Below, piece after piece: positions 1 to 5,861 of a stretch of 8,231 bases of DNA. The stretch spans positions 1-8,231 of the forward strand of contig JAIFMH010000249.1 of the NCBI GenBank assembly GCA_020048595.1, written 5' to 3'. The translations under genes were made by a program, and so were the position numbers. Every line of letters begins with the position of its first letter. The first letter of the stretch is position 1. The DNA comes from Bacteroidota bacterium (GTDB lineage: Bacteria; Bacteroidota; Bacteroidia; Bacteroidales; UBA4417). The notes beneath the pieces are model-generated. The model worked only from the letters and a program-made list of their open reading frames with translations. It was not told where the DNA came from and did not search any database.

Positions 1-874
1 TGATGAAAAAGGTAAGGTTCATGTTTTCTTTTCCAGATGGCCTGGTTCCCACGATAATTGGTTGAAAAACAGTGAAATTGCTCATGCTGTTGCTGATAAG
101 CCTGAAGGACCTTACAGGGTAATAGGCACTGTGCTAAAAGGTAGAGGGAAAGGGTATTGGGATGCCAATACAATTCACAATCCTACCATACAAAAAGTTG
201 GGAATAAATATGTCATGTTTTATCTGGGCAATAATGTCGATCTGGCTAACGAAAGAAAAATTAGCCATGCAGCTACACAACGCGTTGGACTGGCAATGGC
301 CGATAGCCTCAATGGAGAATGGACCCGGGTTAGCGATAAAAATCCAATTTTAAATATTAGCCCAAATCAGAAAGATTGGGACAGTTACCTTACAACCAAC
401 CCTGCTTTGTTGCAAAATACCGATGGTAAATTCTGGCTTTATTATAAGTCATGGGATTTCAATAACGATAAAATGCGAAAAATGGGATTGGCAATAGCCG
501 ATAAAATTGAAGGTCCTTATAAAAAGTACGAAAACAACCCGGTTCTGTCATTTTCAAGCATTAAGGCACAAGTAGAAGATGCCTATGTATTTCAATATCA
601 CAAAAAATATTATATGGTGATGCGAGATATGGGCGTAATTCATCCCCATGTTGGGCTAATGGTTGAATCGGAAGATGGTATTAATTGGTCGGCACCCAAG
701 CTGGGATATGGCGACTCATCGATCTATTTTGGTGGCAAGGTCGAACGGTTTGAACGCCCCCAGATTCTGATGAAAGACGGGAAACCTGAATACTTGTTTT
801 TAGCCCTCATGGGAGGCCGATACAATACTTCATCCGGAGCAGTATTAAAAATCGATAATACAAAATTCAAATAA
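1..874 (+). CDS. GH43-like five-bladed beta-propeller glycoside hydrolase, 5' end outside window
   Basis: This is a partial gene: the frame is open from base 2, upstream of an internal TTG at 62, so the true start lies left of the window. About 290 residues are visible. The sequence shows repeated propeller-blade patterns: HVFFSRWPG near the left edge, WDANTIHNPTI (HNP at 176-184), TNPALL followed by GKFWLYYKSWD, VEDAYVF followed by KKYYMVMRD (Glu-Asp at 575-580), and ERPQIL followed by GKPEYLFLAL (from 752). Blades with HNP/NP turns followed by a 'gKyYlyY' strand are typical of GH43/GH32/GH117/GH130-type propellers. The ERPQ...GKP..LF ending resembles GH43-like proteins often annotated as sucrase or glycosyl hydrolase in Bacteroidota PULs. 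By inference the Glu at 575-577 is a candidate general acid, and the Asp of WDA or a missing N-terminal Asp could be the base. Its position before susC/susD genes supports a role in trimming the imported glycan. Exact family, linkage and signal peptide cannot be determined here. Confidence 0.8.
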   Translation, partial: DEKGKVHVFFSRWPGSHDNWLKNSEIAHAVADKPEGPYRVIGTVLKGRGKGYWDANTIHNPTIQKVGNKYVMFYLGNNVDLANERKISHAATQRVGLAMADSLNGEWTRVSDKNPILNISPNQKDWDSYLTTNPALLQNTDGKFWLYYKSWDFNNDKMRKMGLAIADKIEGPYKKYENNPVLSFSSIKAQVEDAYVFQYHKKYYMVMRDMGVIHPHVGLMVESEDGINWSAPKLGYGDSSIYFGGKVERFERPQILMKDGKPEYLFLALMGGRYNTSSGAVLKIDNTKFK

Positions 875-1108
875 AGTAATTAACAAAACTTAAACAAAAA
901 TAAATGTATGCTTATGGGAAAATTTAATGAAAAAAGCGTTTCCGCTTTCTGGCTCGCAAAAAAAAGCGATCAGAGATGTACCAGTCAATCTTTAATGTCG
1001 GTCGATTATTCACTTTTTTATTTGAGAACACGCATCGGTGTTTTCGCAAATATGGCAGCGGTTATGCGGTCGTTTAATATTTAAGTCATTAATTCAAACG
1101 TGTGTCTT
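875..1108. other. Intergenic region upstream of susC1, likely leader/regulatory
   Basis: This 234-base stretch separates the hydrolase gene from the first SusC gene. I see no tRNA, no family-recognisable protein and no strong terminator after the hydrolase stop. A Bacteroidota promoter (TTTG at -33, TAnnTTTG at -7) is not present as an exact match. The nearest -7 look-alike is TTTATTTG at 1017-1024, with one mismatch and no good -33 partner. The region contains a direct repeat AAAAAGCG (931-938 and 961-968) and complementary hexamers described separately. An ATG-started frame at 908-1084 could encode 58 residues but has no recognisable homology. The gap is much longer than those between the downstream genes (19 and 51 bases), so transcription control of the susC1-susD1-susC2 run most likely lies here, by inference. 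Confidence 0.45.
933..968. repeat. Three alternating complementary hexamers (possible mutually exclusive hairpins)
   Basis: AAAGCG at 933-938 is followed by its exact reverse complement CGCTTT at 943-948 (4-base loop), and then by a second AAAGCG at 963-968 (14-base loop). The middle arm could therefore pair with either neighbour, but not both. The stems are only 6 bp, half A-T pairs, and no T-run follows, so this is not a standard terminator. It could be an attenuator-like switch in the susC1 leader, or chance in A-rich sequence. Confidence 0.25.
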
Positions 1109-4100
1109 ATGAAGAAAAATGATTCAAAAGTTATGTTATGTGTATTACTTGTTCTCTTTCTGATAACATTTGGTACATATGAATTGCAGGCCAAACATCT
1201 GGAAGGAGTTGTCCTGGATGAGAACCTTCAGTGCATTAGCGGAGCAGTCGTAAACTGCGGCAGCCGCCTTGCAATTACTGATGCTAACGGAAAATTTGGT
1301 TTTAAAGATGTGTCTCCTGAAGTCAAGATATCAATAGGCAAATATGGGTTTTACACATTCAATACCAGTTTATTTTCGGCAAAATCTGATACGATTATTT
1401 TGTTATCAGATCGAACACAAAAAGTTCAGTTGCTCAACACAAAAAAAAGTGTTAGAGATTTAAGCGAAGCTGTTTCAAATATCAATGGCAGTGTAGTCTC
1501 AAACTTGCCGGGTACCAACCGTTTAAATACCCTTTCAGGTCGTTTGCCTGGGTTACTGGTCATGCAAAGTGATGGCCAACCTGGTTGGGAGAATGGAACA
1601 GTTAGCGTAAGAGGGCAACGCACTTTCGGCTCGATGATTGGTAATGCAACAATTCTGTTAGATGGGCATGAAGCAGATGCATCGCAACTCGACGCTTACG
1701 ATATTGAAAGTATTTCGGTGCTTAAGGATGCAGCATCAACCTCTATGTATGGATTAAGATCTGCTAATGGCGTGATCATGATCAATACAAAACGTGGCGA
1801 AAAAGGGAATGTAAAATTATCACTAAACAGTCAAACAGCAGTTGTGATGCCTACGACATTTCCTAATTTGCTCAATGCGGCAAATTATGCTGAACTTTAC
1901 AACGAAGCACTTGCCAACGAAAAACTACCCGCTTTGTATAGCAACGAAGATATTGAGGCATATCGAAATGGTACCGATCCGGTTGGACATCCGAACAATG
2001 ATTATTTTTCCGATTACTTTGCTAAATCTTCTATACAAACACGCAATAACCTAAGTTTAAGTGGTGGAAATAATATAGTGCTTTACCGGGTTTCCATGGG
2101 ACATACTTCAAATAGTGGTTTGTTAAAACCAACTGTCAGTGAGAATACCTACAATACAAATAATTCACTGGATATTATTAATGTGCATGCCAATGTCGAT
2201 ATCAAGGTAAATGATAACCTGAAAGTTTCGGCAAACATAAAAGCAAAAAAGGATAAAAGGGTAATGCCCAATACCTATTCGACCACTGGGTTAACAAGTT
2301 TTATTGGCGATGTATTATCCACTCCTTCCAATGCCTATCCAATTTTTTTAGCCTCTGATTCATTGGGAGGAACACCTGATTACAGAAACAATTTCTACGG
2401 GCAGCTAAATAAATCAGGCTATTCGATATGGGAGAGGTATTACATTTCAGGAGGTGTCGATTTTGAATACAATTTCGATTTTTTAAAAGGCTTGTCATTA
2501 ATTGGATCTGCAGGATATAATAATTACGGCGATCATACCATTAACCGGTCGAAAAGTTTTGCTGTTTACCAAAATCAAATACAACCTGATGGAAGTGTAT
2601 TAGTCAACAAAATGGGCGACGATACCAACATGGCCAATGGAAGTGCGAAGTCGAACATGACCCGTTTCTATTATTCAGAACTTGGATTAGGATTCACCAA
2701 AGTTTTTGGTTCGTCAAAATTTGACTCCAAATTACTTGCTGAAAGCCGGATGACCGAAATGGACATCACACGCTTGCCCCATTGGAATCGTGGGTTAAAA
2801 GGAAGGGTTGATTATAGCCTGCAATCGAAATATCTTGCATCATTCGCTTTTTCCTATCAAGGTTCCGAGCAGTTTCCTAAAGAGAAACGCTACGGATTCT
2901 TCCCCGCGGTTTCTTTAGGATGGGTAGCTTCTGACGAAGAATTTATGAAAAGTGTTGATTTTATCAACTATTTTAAAATCCGCGGATCAGCCGGTATCAC
3001 CGGAATTGATTTTAACTCGTTTACCAACAGCGCGTATTTTGCCTATATCGACCAGTATGACCAGGTTGGCACTACCCCCTTTGGAACTACATTAGGCTAC
3101 AATGCCAGACGATTTGGAGAGCTGGCTGACGCTAATGACTTATTGACCTGGGCCAAAACAAAAAAGCTGGACGTTGGATTTGATGCATCGGTTTTCAACA
3201 ATAAATTATCATTAACGGTCGATTATTTCTCTGAACGGACAGAAGACCTTTTGGTGGGTGGTACACCTGGTATTCTAGGGATTGAATATTTGTACCCAAT
3301 AGGAGTGGTCGAAAATAAAGGAATTGAAGGTATGTTAACCTGGACTCAAAAATTGGGGAGTGATTTTAACTATTATCTTTCGGCTAATGCTACTTATGCA
3401 AAAAATAAAATTATTGAACAAAACGAGGAAGTTCGCGAGTATCCGTGGATGGAAAGTACAGGTCATGAGATTGGCGCACGTTTTGGTTACATCGCCGAAG
3501 GCTTCTTTACCGAAACTGATAACATTGCCGATTACCCCGATCAATCAACAATTGGTGAAGTTATCCCGGGATCTTTGAGGTATAAAGACTTGAATAATGA
3601 TAAAATAATTGACGAACGCGATCAAACCTACCTGGGCAATGGCGATTTCCCAGAATTTTGGTACGGATTTTCAGGAGGAATAAACTACAAAGGATTTGAT
3701 TTAAACGCGCAATTTTCAGGTGTTGCTAACCGTACTGTTCGTTATTCTGGAAATTTGGCTTACGCCTTTAATAACAGAACAGGCTCGGCCACCGACTGGA
3801 GTCTCGAGAGATGGCAGCCTGGCGACGGTCAAAATGCCACTTACCCAAGCGTTTCACTAACCAAGTTTCAAAACAATAAAGCTACTAGCACATTCTGGGT
3901 CGATGAAGCTGATTTTTTGCGATTACAATCGATCGAACTGGGTTATACCTTGTCCAATACATTGGTTAAAAAAATGAGCCTGCAACAACTGCGTATTTTC
4001 GTTACAGGTAATAACCTGATGACCTGGTCGAATATTAAAAGGATTGATCCGGCAGCAAACAGCGATGGAACAGATTATCCTATTTCCAAAATGTTTTCGG

Positions 4101-4123
4101 CCGGCCTAAATCTTACTTTTTAG
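1109..4123 (+). CDS. SusC/RagA-family TonB-linked outer-membrane transporter (SusC1)
   Basis: The gene is complete, 1004 aa, a normal length for SusC. I prefer ATG 1109 (MKKNDSK, signal peptide) over an in-frame GTG three codons upstream. Residues 1-28 form a signal peptide with hydrophobic core LCVLLVLFLITF, cut probably after LQA. Residues about 31-100 are a carboxypeptidase-regulatory-like beta domain (ITDANGKFGF). The plug follows: SGRLPGLLV near 143-151, VSVRG near 165-169, and the SusC signature SVLKDAASTSMYG through INTKRG at 203-230. The rest is the barrel, with YQGSEQF..KRYGFFPAVSLGW, FKIRGSAGITG, DLNNDKIIDERD at 3587-3622, and the C-terminal strand SAGLNLTF ending in Phe. It should import oligosaccharides across the outer membrane with the SusD-like lipoprotein encoded 19 bases downstream. 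Oddly, the segment between the N-terminal domain and plug (about 100-118, VQLLNTKKSVRD) lacks the usual EVVVVGYG-type TonB-box motif. There is no STN domain, so no sign of anti-sigma signalling. Substrate unknown. Confidence 0.95.
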   Translation: MKKNDSKVMLCVLLVLFLITFGTYELQAKHLEGVVLDENLQCISGAVVNCGSRLAITDANGKFGFKDVSPEVKISIGKYGFYTFNTSLFSAKSDTIILLSDRTQKVQLLNTKKSVRDLSEAVSNINGSVVSNLPGTNRLNTLSGRLPGLLVMQSDGQPGWENGTVSVRGQRTFGSMIGNATILLDGHEADASQLDAYDIESISVLKDAASTSMYGLRSANGVIMINTKRGEKGNVKLSLNSQTAVVMPTTFPNLLNAANYAELYNEALANEKLPALYSNEDIEAYRNGTDPVGHPNNDYFSDYFAKSSIQTRNNLSLSGGNNIVLYRVSMGHTSNSGLLKPTVSENTYNTNNSLDIINVHANVDIKVNDNLKVSANIKAKKDKRVMPNTYSTTGLTSFIGDVLSTPSNAYPIFLASDSLGGTPDYRNNFYGQLNKSGYSIWERYYISGGVDFEYNFDFLKGLSLIGSAGYNNYGDHTINRSKSFAVYQNQIQPDGSVLVNKMGDDTNMANGSAKSNMTRFYYSELGLGFTKVFGSSKFDSKLLAESRMTEMDITRLPHWNRGLKGRVDYSLQSKYLASFAFSYQGSEQFPKEKRYGFFPAVSLGWVASDEEFMKSVDFINYFKIRGSAGITGIDFNSFTNSAYFAYIDQYDQVGTTPFGTTLGYNARRFGELADANDLLTWAKTKKLDVGFDASVFNNKLSLTVDYFSERTEDLLVGGTPGILGIEYLYPIGVVENKGIEGMLTWTQKLGSDFNYYLSANATYAKNKIIEQNEEVREYPWMESTGHEIGARFGYIAEGFFTETDNIADYPDQSTIGEVIPGSLRYKDLNNDKIIDERDQTYLGNGDFPEFWYGFSGGINYKGFDLNAQFSGVANRTVRYSGNLAYAFNNRTGSATDWSLERWQPGDGQNATYPSVSLTKFQNNKATSTFWVDEADFLRLQSIELGYTLSNTLVKKMSLQQLRIFVTGNNLMTWSNIKRIDPAANSDGTDYPISKMFSAGLNLTF

Positions 4124-4142
4124 TAAATCTAAATTGAACAAC

Positions 4143-5810
4143 ATGAAAAGAATAGTATATATCTTATTATTTGCTCTGGTCAGCATGGTATACACATCCT
4201 GCGAGAATAGCATTAATGATTTGCCACAGGATTACCTTGATGTGAACGATATCCTGATAGATTCTACCTATGTAATAGGTTTTGTTGACGATATGTATGC
4301 ATCTCTCCCAACTGGATATAGCCGTTTGGGTGGAACATCAATGATTGCTTCAGCAACCGACGAGGCGGTGGAAAGTCCGAGCAATACGGAAGCCGAAAAC
4401 ATGGCGATTGGTGTCTGGGCCGCTTCAAATACCCGCGATGATGTTTGGGCTTCAATGTACAGTGCCATTCGGAAAACAAATGTGTTTTTGAATGAAGTCC
4501 AACCAAGTATTCCTAAAGGACTGTTTAAATCGGAAAAAACGGTTAACCTTCTTGCCGGACAGACTTATTTCATGCGAGCACTGTTTCACTTCGAACTGGT
4601 AAAACGATATGGCGGCATACCCATAGTAACTTCCATTTTCAAAGTTGGTGAAGGTACTGATATTGCCCGCGACAAGTATGACGAGTGCATCAAATTTATT
4701 GTTGACGAATGTGACAAAGCAGCAGCTATCCTGCCTGTTGAGTGGCCAGTTGCGGCACTGGATTTTGGGCGCGTAACCAAAGGGGCTGCGCTGTCGCTAA
4801 AAGCTCGTGCCCTGCTGTACGCTGCCAGTCCGCTCTTTAATAATTCAGCGACCCCTGATAATACAGTTGAACATGGCGCATACAACCAAAACAAATGGCA
4901 AATTGCCGCAAGCGCCGCCAACGATGTAATCGCGTTAAATTATTATCAGCTATTCGCAACTTATCAGAATTTCTTTACCACAATAAGTAACAATAAAGAA
5001 ATCATATTTCTTGATATGGCTGGTCAAAACAACACAGTAGAACGCTTAAACGGGCCAAGTGGTTATACCGACGGAGGCGGTGGATCGTGCCCAACGCTAA
5101 ACCTTGTTGATTCATACTTAATGAAGGATGGCTCTAAGTTTGACTGGAACAATCCAGTTCATGCTGCTAATCCTTTCGTAAACAGAGAACCTCGGTTTTA
5201 TGCTTCGGTATTGTACAATGGTGCAAGTTGGATGGGCGATGTAATCGACACCTACGAAGGAGGTAACGATCTTGGTACAGCAAATTCAACCAAAACAAGC
5301 TTTTACCTGAAAAAATTTATGTCAGAAAGTGCCAAATGGTTTGGTGGAAGTACCGGTAATACATATCACTGTTTCCCGATTTTTAGATATGCAGAGGTAT
5401 TGTTGAACTATGCCGAAGCTCAAAATGAGGCAAATGGACCAACATTTTCTGGCACTTATAGTATAACTGCGCTTGCTGCTTTGAATCAGGTAAGGGCAAG
5501 AGTTGGCCTGCCTGCTATCAGCTCTTCTGTTACCAAAGACGAATTCAGTGCTATTGTACGTGAGGAACGTAAGATAGAATTGGCATTTGAGGAACACAGA
5601 CACCTTGATTTACGCCGCTGGAAATTAGCGACCAATGTTTTGAATACCCCTGTAAAAGGATTGAAAATCATAAAAAAGGTAGATGGTAGTTTCACTTATC
5701 AGCCAAGCGAAGTACAAACCCGTGTTTTCAAGCCTGAAATGTATTTATACCCGATACCGCAAAGCGAATTAAACCGAAGCAATAGCTTGGTTCAAAATGC
5801 AGGTTGGTAG
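4143..5810 (+). CDS. SusD/RagB-family surface glycan-binding lipoprotein (SusD1)
   Basis: This is a complete gene of 555 aa, within the usual SusD size. ATG 4143 is chosen because MKRIVYILLFALVSMVYTSC is a lipoprotein signal ending at Cys20; an in-frame TTG three codons earlier adds nothing. The residue at -3 of the lipobox is Tyr, which is atypical but the rest fits. The N-terminal SusD-like half carries AGQTYFMRALFHFELVKRYG then GIPIV (about 138-161) and the helical repeat segment RVTKGAALSLKARALLYAAS. The C-terminal SusD half carries FPIFRYAEVLLNYAEAQNEA, LNQVRARVGLP, REERKIELAFEEHRHLDLRR (from residue 473), YLYPIPQSEL and the terminal VQNAGW. These are hallmark SusD blocks. The protein should sit on the outer face of the outer membrane, bind glycan, and act as a lid on SusC1, whose gene ends 19 bases before. 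Ligand residues cannot be assigned. Confidence 0.95.
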   Translation: MKRIVYILLFALVSMVYTSCENSINDLPQDYLDVNDILIDSTYVIGFVDDMYASLPTGYSRLGGTSMIASATDEAVESPSNTEAENMAIGVWAASNTRDDVWASMYSAIRKTNVFLNEVQPSIPKGLFKSEKTVNLLAGQTYFMRALFHFELVKRYGGIPIVTSIFKVGEGTDIARDKYDECIKFIVDECDKAAAILPVEWPVAALDFGRVTKGAALSLKARALLYAASPLFNNSATPDNTVEHGAYNQNKWQIAASAANDVIALNYYQLFATYQNFFTTISNNKEIIFLDMAGQNNTVERLNGPSGYTDGGGGSCPTLNLVDSYLMKDGSKFDWNNPVHAANPFVNREPRFYASVLYNGASWMGDVIDTYEGGNDLGTANSTKTSFYLKKFMSESAKWFGGSTGNTYHCFPIFRYAEVLLNYAEAQNEANGPTFSGTYSITALAALNQVRARVGLPAISSSVTKDEFSAIVREERKIELAFEEHRHLDLRRWKLATNVLNTPVKGLKIIKKVDGSFTYQPSEVQTRVFKPEMYLYPIPQSELNRSNSLVQNAGW

Positions 5811-5835
5811 CATTTTAGTATGTTACTATCAATGG

Positions 5836-5854
5836 AATTATTAAATCAATAATT
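5836..5854. repeat. AT-only inverted repeat just upstream of susC2
   Basis: AATTATT at 5836-5842 and its reverse complement AATAATT at 5848-5854 flank a 5-base loop, in the 51-base gap between susD1 and susC2 and 7 bases before the susC2 ATG. The stem has no G-C pairs, so it is weak. It is not a terminator in form, and could be a protein-binding palindrome or chance in AT-rich sequence. Confidence 0.25.
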
Positions 5855-5861
5855 ATCAAGT

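Noticed and set aside
62..874. TTG at 62 as the start of the hydrolase gene
   Set aside because: The frame is open to the window edge with family-like residues upstream (HVFFSRWPG), so 62 is internal to a longer gene.
928..996. A 22-codon frame beginning MKKAFPLSGSQKK inside the gap
   Set aside because: It is very short, overlaps the 58-codon frame in another phase, and has no hydrophobic segment or recognised family.
1017..1024. TTTATTTG as a Bacteroidota -7 promoter element (TAnnTTTG) for susC1
   Set aside because: It has one mismatch at a key position, and there is no TTTG at the proper distance upstream. In T-rich sequence such near-matches are common.
4586..4921. Minus-strand ORF of 111 codons inside susD1
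   Set aside because: It lies wholly within a strongly supported SusD coding frame and its product resembles no family; it is a shadow of that gene.
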